From contig NZ_JABFDM010000007.1 of NCBI RefSeq assembly GCF_013178945.1, positions 124,001 through 188,000 of the forward strand: DNA of 64,000 nucleotides. The letters are read 5' to 3'. Position numbers and translations under genes: made by a program. Source of the stretch: Bradyrhizobium aeschynomenes (GTDB lineage Bacteria; Pseudomonadota; Alphaproteobacteria; Rhizobiales; Xanthobacteraceae). Positions 7,673-15,800 of this stretch are shown here, piece after piece. Positions within the stretch are counted from its first letter, which is position 1. Each line of letters begins with the position of its first letter. Under the pieces are notes generated by a model that saw only the letters and a program-made list of their open reading frames with translations, was not told the DNA's origin and made no database searches.

Positions 7673-8538
7673 CGAGCGTCTCCATAGCCGCGGGCGCGCC
7701 GGCCGAGCGTCGAGAACAGCGCGACGATCGCCAGCACCGCGAACAGGAAGATGATCGAGATGGCGGCGGCGAACGGCCAGTTCTGCAGGGTCGAGGCCTG
7801 CTGATACAGATACATCGGCATGAACAGCATCTGGCCGCCGCCGACCAGCGATTGCGTGATGAAGGCGGTGATCGCCGCCGCGTAAGTCAGGGTGCATCCG
7901 GCGATGATGCCGGGCATCGAGAGCGGCAGCATCACCTTGACGAAGGTGCGCCAGCTGCCGGCGCCGAGCGACGCCGAGGCATCGGAGAGGTTGGGATCGA
8001 TGCGGCCGATCGCGGTGATCAGCGGCAGCACCATCAGCGGCATCTGCACCTGCGCCAGCGCGGCGATCAGTCCGCCTTGCGTGTAGATCATGCGCAGCGG
8101 CGTGCCGATCAGGCCGAGCGATTGCAACACGGAATTGATGATGCCCTGCCGTCCCAGGATCACGATCCAGGCGAAGGTGCGGACCACGACGCTGGTGAGC
8201 AGCGGCAGCAGCACGATCATGATGATCAGGGTCTGCACCCGGCTGCCCGAGCGCTGATACAGCCAGGCGATGGGATAGCCGAGCACGAGGCAGGCGAGCG
8301 TCACCTCGGCGCCGAGCAGAAGCGTCGAGCCGAGCACGGCGAGGCTGAAGGGATCGGTCAGGAACTTGATGTACTGGCCGAGCCCCCACACCGTCGCCGC
8401 GGTGTCGTTGTGCAGCGACAGATAGAAGAGTTGCGCCAGCGGCAGCACGAAGAAGATCGCGAACGCCAGGCCGAGGGGCAGGGCCAGCCCCAGGCTGAAG
8501 CTGGTCACGTCTCCCGGTGCGGTCGTGGCGCTCTTCAT
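7669..8538 (-). CDS. ABC transporter permease (PotB type)
   Basis: A 289-residue permease with a first membrane helix near LPLGLAFAIFFVLPL, further helices and the EAA-like loop DASASLGAGSWRTFVKVMLPL that contacts the ATPase. The start at 8538 (MKSATTAPGD) lies 4 nt after the binding-protein stop; the in-frame start at 8586 would overlap that gene by over 40 nt. The 3' end overlaps the next permease by 4 nt. It forms the importer channel together with the downstream permease. Confidence 0.9.
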   Translation of the reverse strand: MKSATTAPGDVTSFSLGLALPLGLAFAIFFVLPLAQLFYLSLHNDTAATVWGLGQYIKFLTDPFSLAVLGSTLLLGAEVTLACLVLGYPIAWLYQRSGSRVQTLIIMIVLLPLLTSVVVRTFAWIVILGRQGIINSVLQSLGLIGTPLRMIYTQGGLIAALAQVQMPLMVLPLITAIGRIDPNLSDASASLGAGSWRTFVKVMLPLSMPGIIAGCTLTYAAAITAFITQSLVGGGQMLFMPMYLYQQASTLQNWPFAAAISIIFLFAVLAIVALFSTLGRRARGYGDAR

Positions 8539-8542
8539 GGCG

Positions 8543-9589
8543 TCAGATCTTGATGTCGCGATTGAACTTCTCGATCCAGGACGCACGCTGCTCGTTGATC
8601 TTCTTCCAGTCCTGGAACACGAACTTCTTCTTCAGCTCCGCGGTGTCCTTGGCCAGCACCTTGGCGATCTCACCGGACATCGCGACCTTGGTGTTGGTCG
8701 GCACGATGAGATAGGGCGAGTTCATCAAGGTGGTCTGCACCTCCGGCGACAGCGCCGCCTCGATCAGCTTGAAGGCGAGCTCCTTGTTCGGCGAGTTCTT
8801 GACGATGTGGATCGTGGTCTTGAAGGCGATCGCGCCTTCCTTCGGTGCCACGAACTCGACCGGCACGCCGCGCGCCTTCAGGATCTGGATCGCATTGAAG
8901 TTGCCGGGCGAGATGTCGATCTGACCCTGCTGGAACAGGGTCGCCAGCGCGCCGGGATTGGCGGCGACGGCAGCCAGGTTCGGCTTGAGTTCTTCGAGCG
9001 CCTTGAAGCCCTCGTCGACATTGGCCTCCGAGCCGCCGCGCATGCGCGCGATCTCGACCAGCCAGCCGGTGCCGAGCGTGGAGTTGAGGTTGGTGATGCC
9101 GACCTTGCCCTTGAACTCCGGCTTCCACAGATCCGCCCACGAGGTCGGCGGCGTCTTCACCGTCTCCGGATTGTAGGTCAGGCCTACGACCTGGAAGAAC
9201 GGCGCCGGACCCATCGCATCCTGCGCTTCCGGAATCAGGTCCTTGAAATACGCGCTCTTGTCGGCCGGGAAGGGATCGACGAGATCCTGCCCGATCGCGA
9301 CCAGCGCCGGCCCCGGATCGTGCAGCATCACGTCGATCGGCGGATTGGCCTTGGCGGCGTTGACCTTGGCGATCTGGTCGACCGACAGCATCGGATCGAG
9401 CACGATGGCCGCATCGGCGTTGGCCTTGCGGAACGCCGGCACCAGCACCGCCTTGTGCGCCTCCTCCCAGCTGCCCGTGAAGGTCGCGAACACCAGCGGC
9501 CGTGCCTGCGCGAGGCTCATCCCCGGGAAGGCGTGCATGGCTCCCAGCGTCAGGGCGCTGGTCAGGAGCCGGCGGCGATCAAGCATCAT
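8543..9589 (-). CDS. ABC transporter substrate-binding protein (PotD/extracellular solute-binding family)
   Basis: A 348-residue periplasmic protein. The N-terminus has DRRRLLTSALTLGAM and a cleavage-like AQA site; the twin arginines suggest Tat export, though a Sec signal is possible. The mature part has the two-lobe binding-protein pattern, for example FATFTGSWEEA, SWADLWKPEFKGKVGI and NSPNKELAFKLIEAAL, as in spermidine/putrescine and related binding proteins. It lies 24 nt after the ATPase gene and 4 nt before the first permease. The ligand is not predictable; polyamine-like, amino-acid-like or ureide compounds are possible. Confidence 0.9.
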   Translation of the reverse strand: MMLDRRRLLTSALTLGAMHAFPGMSLAQARPLVFATFTGSWEEAHKAVLVPAFRKANADAAIVLDPMLSVDQIAKVNAAKANPPIDVMLHDPGPALVAIGQDLVDPFPADKSAYFKDLIPEAQDAMGPAPFFQVVGLTYNPETVKTPPTSWADLWKPEFKGKVGITNLNSTLGTGWLVEIARMRGGSEANVDEGFKALEELKPNLAAVAANPGALATLFQQGQIDISPGNFNAIQILKARGVPVEFVAPKEGAIAFKTTIHIVKNSPNKELAFKLIEAALSPEVQTTLMNSPYLIVPTNTKVAMSGEIAKVLAKDTAELKKKFVFQDWKKINEQRASWIEKFNRDIKI

Positions 9590-9613
9590 GTTTCACTCCA
9601 ATGTGTTGGTTGG

Positions 9614-10699
9614 TCATTCCGGGAAGACGGTGGCGAGCCCCGGCGCGAGCGGCGCGACGCGGACCGGCGTGCCCGCCTCGCGCAGCGGCGTGCCGCCGGT
9701 GCGGGCCTGCGAAATCTTGATGCTCGTTCCGTCCTTGGCCTTGATCTCGTGCACGACGGTGGCGCCCAGCGGCAGCGCCATGCCGATCTCGCCGGCAAAG
9801 CCGGTGTCGTCGGTGACGAAGGTGAGATGCTCGGGACGCAGGCAGACGGTGACCTTGTCTGAGGCACTCACCGGCTTGGGCGCGCGGGCGATGATCTCGC
9901 CGCCGGCTTCCAGGGCGACTTTCGCGCCACTCGCGTCAGTCGCAACCACCACGCCTTTCATCTTGTTAGCGGTGCCGACGAAGCTATTCACGAACAGCGT
10001 CTGTGGCTGGTCGTAGATCTCCGACGGCGTGCCGAACTGCTCGAGATGACCATGGCTCAGAACGGCGACACGATCGGCCATCGACAGCGCCTCCTCCTGG
10101 TCGTGGGTCACGATCAAGGTGGTGGTTCCGGCCATGCGTTGCAGCCGCTTGACCTCGATCTGCATGTCCAGCCGCAGGTTCTTGTCGAGCGCGGCGAACG
10201 GCTCGTCGAGCAGCAGGATCGACGGCTTGATCGCGAGCGCGCGCGCCAGCGCCACGCGCTGCTGCTGACCGCCCGACAATTGCCGTGGCAGCCGCTCACC
10301 GAACGGGCCGAGCTGCACCATGTCGAGCAGCCGCTGCGCTTCCTTGGCGCGCGTCGCCTTGTCGACGCCGCGCGCGGCGAGGCCGTAGCCGACATTCTCG
10401 GAGATCGACAGATGCGGGAACAGTGCGTAGTTCTGGAACACGATGCCGACCGCGCGCCGGTTAGGCGGCAGCGCATCGACGACGTCATTGCCGATGATGA
10501 CGCGCCCCTCGCTCTGGCCGATGAAGCCGGCGATGATGCGAAGCAGCGTGGTCTTGCCGCAGCCGGACGGGCCGAGCAGGGCGATGATCTCGCCGCCTTT
10601 CACATCGAGGTTGATGTCGGAGACCGCCATCGTCCCGCTCGCAAAGCGGTGCGTGATCCGATCCAGAACGAGCGACTTGGCTTCCGATACGCTGGCCAT
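9614..10699 (-). CDS. ABC transporter ATP-binding protein (PotA type)
   Basis: A 361-residue importer ATPase. It has Walker A GPSGCGKTT at about residues 43-51, the Q-loop in VFQNYALFPHL, signature LSGGQQQR near 141, Walker B ILLLDEPFAALD and the switch His in IVTHDQEEA. Beyond about residue 240 it has a C-terminal TOBE-like regulatory domain including VCLRPEHLTF. First gene of the leftward importer operon, so the promoter should lie in 10700-10868. It energises the two downstream permeases. Confidence 0.93.
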   Translation of the reverse strand: MASVSEAKSLVLDRITHRFASGTMAVSDINLDVKGGEIIALLGPSGCGKTTLLRIIAGFIGQSEGRVIIGNDVVDALPPNRRAVGIVFQNYALFPHLSISENVGYGLAARGVDKATRAKEAQRLLDMVQLGPFGERLPRQLSGGQQQRVALARALAIKPSILLLDEPFAALDKNLRLDMQIEVKRLQRMAGTTTLIVTHDQEEALSMADRVAVLSHGHLEQFGTPSEIYDQPQTLFVNSFVGTANKMKGVVVATDASGAKVALEAGGEIIARAPKPVSASDKVTVCLRPEHLTFVTDDTGFAGEIGMALPLGATVVHEIKAKDGTSIKISQARTGGTPLREAGTPVRVAPLAPGLATVFPE

Positions 10700-10860
10700 T
10701 GGCTTCCTGCTCTATGCGAATGAAAAAGCAAGAAGCGTGCCGTCTTTTCAGGCAGTGACGGCCGCTTGTGTACATGCGAAGGGGGGGAGTGGTACGCAAG
10801 TGTGGTAGCGCATTATTGGGGGAGCCGGTTAGGGCGCACCGCGGTCAGCTCATGCCCGCC

Positions 10861-11030
10861 TCTCTCCACGTCATTCCGGGGCGCCCGAAGGGCGAGCCCG
10901 GAATCCATACCCACAGGCAGTTGTCGGAGAGCGGGATGGTCGTGGGTACATCTCGTATCGCCAAAGACAGTCGTGGTTATGGATTCCGGGCTCGCGCTGA
11001 CGCGCGCCCCGGAATGACGGCGTGGAGAGA
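10861..11030. repeat. Long palindromic intergenic repeat (CGTCATTCCGGGG type), copy C
   Basis: The left arm TCTCTCCACG-TCATTCCGGGG (10861 on) and the right arm CCCCGGAATGACGG-CGTGGAGAGA (to 11030) are near-perfect complements. Between them is the shorter repeat AATCCATA/TGGATTCC. It fills most of the 356-nt gap between the racemase-like gene and the importer operon, both leftward, so this copy is not between convergent genes. The rest of the gap, 10700-10860, holds no gene and should contain the importer promoter. Confidence 0.8.
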
Positions 11031-11055
11031 GACGGGGCCCTCGTCGTTCGCCGAA

Positions 11056-11805
11056 CTATCCGTCGCGATGCTCCAGCCGGGCAGCCAGCGCCTCCGGTAA
11101 TCCCGTCGTCGGCTTCGCCGCCGGACGCCGGAACGTCCCGGCGGTCGCCTTGCGCATCTTCAGCGCCAGCAGCGCCTCCGCCTGCTTCACGGCGGCGATG
11201 ACCTGGTCGACCACCGGCACGGGAATGCGGTGCGCAACGCGGGCGGCGAGGCCCGACAGCGGGGCGCCGGCGAAGATCAGCACGTCGGCCTCGTTCTCCT
11301 CGACGGCGCGCAGCGCGAGCTCGACGAGCAGCTCCTCTTTCTCATTCTGTACGTCCGAGATCTGCTTGAAGCTGCCGTCGAGCATCCGGATGCCGGCGCA
11401 GCGCTCGGTCAAGCCGTGCATGCGCACGCATTCCTCGTACCACGGGCCGAGCGCCTGCGCGAAGGTGACGATGGCAAAGCGCCGTCCAACCATGCAGGCG
11501 GTCAGCATCGCCGCTTCCGCGAGCCCGATCACCGGCACGTCGAACAGCTCGCGCGCCGCGAACAGGCCGGGATCGCCGAACGCGGCGATGATTGCCGCAT
11601 CGAAGCTGCCGTTGCGTTCGGCCAGCATTTCCAGCGCCACGGCGCCACCGATCTGCGCCTCTGCACGAGTGGCGATATAGGGCACGCCGCGCGGCGCGGT
11701 GCAGGGGATCAAAGTGGTGCCGGGTGCGGCAGCGTCGCGGCCGACCTGCAGCATGAGATCGGTGATGTCGGTGCGGATGTTTGGATTCAGCAGCAGGATA
11801 TTCAT
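11056..11805 (-). CDS. Asp/Glu/hydantoin racemase family protein lacking both catalytic Cys
   Basis: A 249-residue protein of the Asp/Glu/hydantoin racemase superfamily, with MNILLLNPN at the start, AAFGDPGLF in the first half and FAGAPLSGLA in the second. Canonical hydantoin and allantoin racemases carry one Cys at each of these two sites; here both are Ala, and the nearby cysteines (TACMVG, EECVRM, ERCAGI) are elsewhere. Near purine genes, allantoin racemase would be the expected role, because PuuE-type allantoinase and the decarboxylase may differ in stereochemistry, but the missing cysteines argue against ordinary two-base racemisation. A lyase-like or isomerase-like activity is possible. 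It lies 68 nt downstream of the DUF3429 gene and upstream of the importer. Confidence 0.8.
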   Translation of the reverse strand: MNILLLNPNIRTDITDLMLQVGRDAAAPGTTLIPCTAPRGVPYIATRAEAQIGGAVALEMLAERNGSFDAAIIAAFGDPGLFAARELFDVPVIGLAEAAMLTACMVGRRFAIVTFAQALGPWYEECVRMHGLTERCAGIRMLDGSFKQISDVQNEKEELLVELALRAVEENEADVLIFAGAPLSGLAARVAHRIPVPVVDQVIAAVKQAEALLALKMRKATAGTFRRPAAKPTTGLPEALAARLEHRDG

Positions 11806-11873
11806 GGTGCCTCGCGGGGGGGATGCGCGAGCTTGCCCGAGGCATGACGGCTTTGTCCATGGCGGTGCGGATG

Positions 11874-12335
11874 TCAGGCTGCGCCCGGCGGACCCTTCAC
11901 GACGAGGTCGATCAAGGTGACGAGCAGGGACAGCATGGCTCCGACACTGAGCAGCCGCCGCATTTCCAGGAACCAGGCCCGCCGATCGCCACCGCCGAAA
12001 CTGAATTCATCGATCACAAGCGCTGCGAGCAGTGCCGTCGTCAGCAGCACCAGCGCCGGGACAGGTGGCAGCAGCAGCGCCGCCCAGCCGAGCAAAGCCG
12101 GCGTCACGCCCCAGCCCATGCGCAGCAGAGTCGAGAGCGCCGGCGTCTGCACCGCCAGCCCCCAATGGATCGCGCCGAGAAAGCTGGCGATCACCGCCCC
12201 GTAGCCGATCTGTGCGCGCAGTGCGGCCGTCCGGACCGTCTCGTCACCTGCGATCACCAGCCCAGCGAGGCCGACGAACGGGATCAGCCCGGCAAGGCCG
12301 AGCGCGCGCATCGGAGAGGGGACGCCAGGCATCAT
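11874..12335 (-). CDS. DUF3429 family membrane protein
   Basis: A 153-residue protein with about five hydrophobic segments and the DUF3429 (TMEM69-like) core: LGLAGLIPF near the N-terminus, then SFLGAIHWGLA. No catalytic residues are evident and the family function is not known to me. Two adjacent ATGs (12335 and 12332) could start it. It lies 4 nt after the DUF2256 mini-gene, and with the SDR gene upstream the three form a tight leftward unit. Inner-membrane location is inferred from hydrophobicity. Confidence 0.8.
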   Translation of the reverse strand: MMPGVPSPMRALGLAGLIPFVGLAGLVIAGDETVRTAALRAQIGYGAVIASFLGAIHWGLAVQTPALSTLLRMGWGVTPALLGWAALLLPPVPALVLLTTALLAALVIDEFSFGGGDRRAWFLEMRRLLSVGAMLSLLVTLIDLVVKGPPGAA

Positions 12336-12339
12336 GAGG

Positions 12340-12519
12340 CTAGCTCGCTCGCTTCTTGGGCATCGAAGAAGACGCCCGGCCGCGCTCGGACCGGCAGCGG
12401 TCGGAACAGAACTTCACCTCGTCCCAGTCGCGCGCCCATTTGCGCCGCCACGCGAAGGGGCGGCCACAGGCGGCACAGATCTTGGTCGGCAGATCGGCTT
12501 TGCGGCGCATCTTCGGCAT
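12340..12519 (-). CDS. DUF2256 small zinc-finger-like protein
   Basis: This 59-residue gene is easy to miss because of its size. It reads MPKMRRKADLPTKIC, then CAACGRPFAWRRKWARDW, then VKFCSDRCR and a basic tail. The pattern C-x2-C ... C-x3-C with conserved W residues matches DUF2256, a small putative zinc-ribbon family. It starts 6 nt after the SDR stop and ends 4 nt before DUF3429. The same bases in another frame give a 65-residue ORF with no such pattern, which is a shadow. A DNA- or RNA-binding role is possible from the basic, Cys-rich make-up but unproven. Confidence 0.88.
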   Translation of the reverse strand: MPKMRRKADLPTKICAACGRPFAWRRKWARDWDEVKFCSDRCRSERGRASSSMPKKRAS

Positions 12520-12525
12520 GGGGAG

Positions 12526-13308
12526 TCACCAGGGGACCTGTGTTCCGCGCCAGTCGTAGAAGCCGCCGGAGTCCTTTGCTTCAAGCCGGTCGATGACACC
12601 GAGCAGATGCCGCGCGGCCTCGGCCGGTGCGATGCCCGCGGCCGAGGTGAACGGCGCCGACAGCCGTGTCGCCACCGTGCCGGGATGCAACGCGACGCAG
12701 ATCGCCTCGGGCGCCCGTCGGGCAAGCTCGATGGCCGCGCAACGCACGAGCTGGTTCAACGCCGCCTTCGAAGCCCGGTAGGCGTACCAGCCGCCCAGCC
12801 GGTTGTCGCCGATCGAACCGACCCGCGCAGACAGCGCGGCGAGCACCGCCTTGCCGCTGCGCGGGAGCCTCGGCAGCAGATGCTTCATCAGCAGCGCCGG
12901 CCCGGTGGCGTTGATGGCAAAGGCGCGGGCAAGACGGTCGGCATCGAGTTCGCGCCAGCTCTTTTCCGGCAGCGTCTCGCCCTGCTGCAGCGTGCCGGTT
13001 GCGACGATCACGAGCCGGACCTCGCCAGCGTCCGCCGCCTGCTCGGCGGCCCGCGCGAGGCTTTCTTCATCCGTGAGGTCGAATGGAGGAACCGTGCTGC
13101 GGCTGAAGCCGACCACGGCGTCGAACCGGCCGCTCTCGGTCAGCATCGCGCTCAGCGCGGAGCCGATGCCGCCGCTGGCGCCGAACACCGCAGCGACGCC
13201 GCCGCGCGGGAAGGACTCCAGGCGAATGGTATGCCGGGGCAGGGCCGCTACTGCTTCCGGAGTGCCGTCACTCGTCGCCGTCGCGATCAGCTGTTCCGTC
13301 ACGTCCAT
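12526..13308 (-). CDS. Short-chain dehydrogenase/reductase (CsgA-like)
   Basis: An SDR of about 260 residues with the nucleotide-binding motif FGASGGIG, a Rossmann fold, catalytic Ser in ALSARVGSIGDN and the YAYRASK Tyr/Lys pair. The C-terminus ends GGFYDWRGTQVPW. The frame stays open to 13566, but the first part is not SDR-like and would overlap the divergent ABC gene; MDVTEQ at 13308 is the most sensible start, with GGCGAGG just upstream. Substrate unknown. It heads a leftward unit with DUF2256 and DUF3429. Confidence 0.82.
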   Translation of the reverse strand: MDVTEQLIATATSDGTPEAVAALPRHTIRLESFPRGGVAAVFGASGGIGSALSAMLTESGRFDAVVGFSRSTVPPFDLTDEESLARAAEQAADAGEVRLVIVATGTLQQGETLPEKSWRELDADRLARAFAINATGPALLMKHLLPRLPRSGKAVLAALSARVGSIGDNRLGGWYAYRASKAALNQLVRCAAIELARRAPEAICVALHPGTVATRLSAPFTSAAGIAPAEAARHLLGVIDRLEAKDSGGFYDWRGTQVPW

Positions 13309-13522
13309 CCTCGCCAGAGCCGCGCAGCCGCAATGGCGGCTGCTCGTCGTGCTAACGAAATCGTCCTGCGTTCGGATCATGACGCCAGGTTGGGCCGGAG
13401 CGATCCGGTTCGGCGGTCGGAGCCGGTCGCGGGGCAGGCTCGTGGCGATCACGATCGAGTGGTCGTTCACCGCGCCGCAACGAGTTGCGTCCAAGTTGCC
13501 GATGCGAACCGAATGAGCGGTC

Positions 13523-14272
13523 ATGACCCCACAGAGCTCCGCCCTCACCGTCCGAGGGTTAACCAAATGTTTCGAACGGCCGGCCGTCGACGGGCTCGAT
13601 CTCGTCGTGCGCGCCGGTGAGTTCTACGCCCTCGTCGGTCCGAACGGGGCCGGCAAGACGACGACCTTGCGCATGGTCGCCGGCCTGCTGCGTCCAGACG
13701 CCGGCGAGATCGCGATCTTCGGCATCGACGCGCTGCGCGAGCCCATTGCCGCCAAACAGGTGATGGCGTGGGTGTCCGACGAGCCGATGATCTACGACAA
13801 GCTCACGCCGCTCGAATATCTCGAATTCGTCGCCGGCCTGTGGGGCATCGATCCCATGACGTCCGGTCAGGCGGCGCGCGAGCTGCTGGTCTCGCTCGGG
13901 CTGGAGCGGCATCTGCACGAGCGTTGCGAAGGCTTCTCCAAGGGCATGCGCCAGAAGGTGGCGCTCGCTGGCGCCCTGGTCCATGATCCTCAACTGATCA
14001 TTCTCGATGAGCCGCTCACCGGCCTCGATGCGGTCTCGGCCCGTCACGTCAAGGGGCTCCTCGCCGACCGCGTCCGCCGCGGTGGCACCGTGATCATGAC
14101 GACGCACATTCTCGAAGTGGCGGAGCGGATGGCCGACCGGATCGGCGTCATCGCCGCCGGGCGGATCGTCGCCGAGGGAACGCTTGCCGAGCTGCGCGAG
14201 CAGAACGGCCGGACCGATACCAGCCTCGAGGAGCTGTTCATCGCGCTGGTCGACGTCGAGTCCGCGGCATGA
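13523..14272 (+). CDS. ABC transporter ATP-binding protein (ABC-2 export type)
   Basis: A 249-residue ATPase with Walker A GPNGAGKTT, a Q-loop region ending in SDEPMIYDKLTPLEY, signature FSKGMRQKVALAGAL (a variant of LSGGQ), Walker B LIILDEPLTGLD and switch His in MTTHILEVAE. The short form without TOBE or transmembrane parts is typical of two-component exporters. The 3' end overlaps the permease gene by 4 nt. The exported substrate is unknown. Confidence 0.9.
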   Translation: MTPQSSALTVRGLTKCFERPAVDGLDLVVRAGEFYALVGPNGAGKTTTLRMVAGLLRPDAGEIAIFGIDALREPIAAKQVMAWVSDEPMIYDKLTPLEYLEFVAGLWGIDPMTSGQAARELLVSLGLERHLHERCEGFSKGMRQKVALAGALVHDPQLIILDEPLTGLDAVSARHVKGLLADRVRRGGTVIMTTHILEVAERMADRIGVIAAGRIVAEGTLAELREQNGRTDTSLEELFIALVDVESAA

Positions 14273-15795
14273 CGCGGGCGGCGACGCTGGCCTGGTTCGC
14301 CCGCCACGAGCTCAGGCTCGCCTGGCGGGAATGGCTCGGAATGATCACCGCGGGCAGACGCCGCCGCACGCGCGCCGCGATCATCGGCCTCGTGCTGTTC
14401 GGCGCCATCATGCATCTGCCGGCCTGGGCCGTGGTCGGCCGCTATGCCGATCTGCAGCCGCCGCTCGACAAGACCGCTCTCATCGTCATCACCGCGACCA
14501 TCATGCTGTCGTGGGCCCTGATGCTGTCGCAGGCGATCGAGTCGGTCACACGCGTGTTCTATGCCCGTGCCGATCTCGACCTGATCATGTCCTCGCCGGT
14601 GCGACTGGCTGAGATCTTTTCTGTCCGGATCGCGGCCATCGCGCTCTCGGTCACCAGCATGGCGCTGCTGTTGGCGACGCCCTTCGTCGACGTGCTGCTG
14701 ATCGAGGGCGGGGTGCGCTGGCTGGCTGCGTTCGTCGTCGTCGCAGCGGTCGGCCTGTCGGCGGCCGCGGCTGCCATCGCGGTGACGATCATCCTGTTCC
14801 GCCTGATCGGCCCTGCACGCACCCGTCTGGTGGCGCAGATCCTGGCCGCCGTGATCGGTGCCGGCTTCGTCATCGTGCTGCAGATCGCGGCGATCGTGTC
14901 CTACGGCACGCTGTCGCGCTTTGCCGTGCTCACCTCCGATGCTGCCGCGGCCATTGCGCCCGACCCGGAGAGCGTCGTGTGGCTGCCGGCGCGCGCCGCG
15001 CTCGGCGACATTCAGGCGCTGCTGATCCTGCTTGCCGCAGGCCTGTTGCTGCTCGGCGTCGTCATGATGGTGTTCTCGCCGCGCTTTGCCGACACCGCGA
15101 TCAGCGCCGCCGCGCAAGGCGTCACCAGCCGCACCGGCGCGCAGATCCGCAGCTTCCGCGGCGGCTCGCGGCAGCAGGCGCTCAGGCGCAAGGAGTTCAT
15201 GCTGCTGCGGCGCGATCCGTGGCTGATCTCGCAGACGCTGATGCAGCTGCTCTATCTGGTGCCGCCGGCGCTGCTGCTGTGGCGCAGCTATTCCGACAGC
15301 TCGCAGGCGGTGATCCTGATCACGCCGGTCATCGTGATGGCGGCAGGCCAGCTCGCCGGCGGCCTCGCCTGGCTCACGATCTCCGGCGAGGACGCGCCTG
15401 AATTGGTCGCGACGGCGCCGTTGACGCCGGCGCGCGTGGTGCGCGCCAAGGTCGAGGTCGTGCTCATCACCATCGCGGTGATCTTCGCGCCGCTCGTGCT
15501 GGCGTTCGGCTGGATTGCGCCCGCGCAGGCGATGGTCACGGCCGTCGCCGCGCTGGTCGCGACGGTCTCCTCCACGGCGATCCAGCTCTGGTTCCGCATC
15601 CAGGCGCGACGCAGCCAGTTCCGGCGGCGCCAGACCTCGTCGCGGCTTGCGACCTTTGCGGAAGCCTTCTCGTCGATCGGCTGGGCCGCAACCGCCGCGC
15701 TGACGCTTGCGCTGCCCGAGGCGGCTCTGATCTGCGGCCTGATGACCGCAGGCCTGCTGTTCGCCGCCTGGAAGCTCAGCCCGGCACGATCCTGA
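14269..15795 (+). CDS. ABC exporter permease, putative
   Basis: A 508-residue integral membrane protein with about ten hydrophobic stretches. These include IIGLVLFGAIMHLPAWAVV, two long helices near 160-200, LILLAAGLLLLGVVMMV, and a C-terminal pair after ITIAVIFAPLVLAF. It lacks an EAA loop and resembles large ABC-2-type exporter permeases. It begins inside the ATPase stop (ATGA), so the pair forms one exporter. Its 3' end is only 5 nt from the convergent hydrolase gene. The substrate is not deducible. Confidence 0.82.
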   Translation: MTRAATLAWFARHELRLAWREWLGMITAGRRRRTRAAIIGLVLFGAIMHLPAWAVVGRYADLQPPLDKTALIVITATIMLSWALMLSQAIESVTRVFYARADLDLIMSSPVRLAEIFSVRIAAIALSVTSMALLLATPFVDVLLIEGGVRWLAAFVVVAAVGLSAAAAAIAVTIILFRLIGPARTRLVAQILAAVIGAGFVIVLQIAAIVSYGTLSRFAVLTSDAAAAIAPDPESVVWLPARAALGDIQALLILLAAGLLLLGVVMMVFSPRFADTAISAAAQGVTSRTGAQIRSFRGGSRQQALRRKEFMLLRRDPWLISQTLMQLLYLVPPALLLWRSYSDSSQAVILITPVIVMAAGQLAGGLAWLTISGEDAPELVATAPLTPARVVRAKVEVVLITIAVIFAPLVLAFGWIAPAQAMVTAVAALVATVSSTAIQLWFRIQARRSQFRRRQTSSRLATFAEAFSSIGWAATAALTLALPEAALICGLMTAGLLFAAWKLSPARS

Positions 15796-15800
15796 TCGCG

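Noticed and set aside
12332..12529. 65-residue leftward ORF
   Set aside because: Wrong frame over the DUF2256 gene at 12340-12519, which has the conserved Cys pattern.
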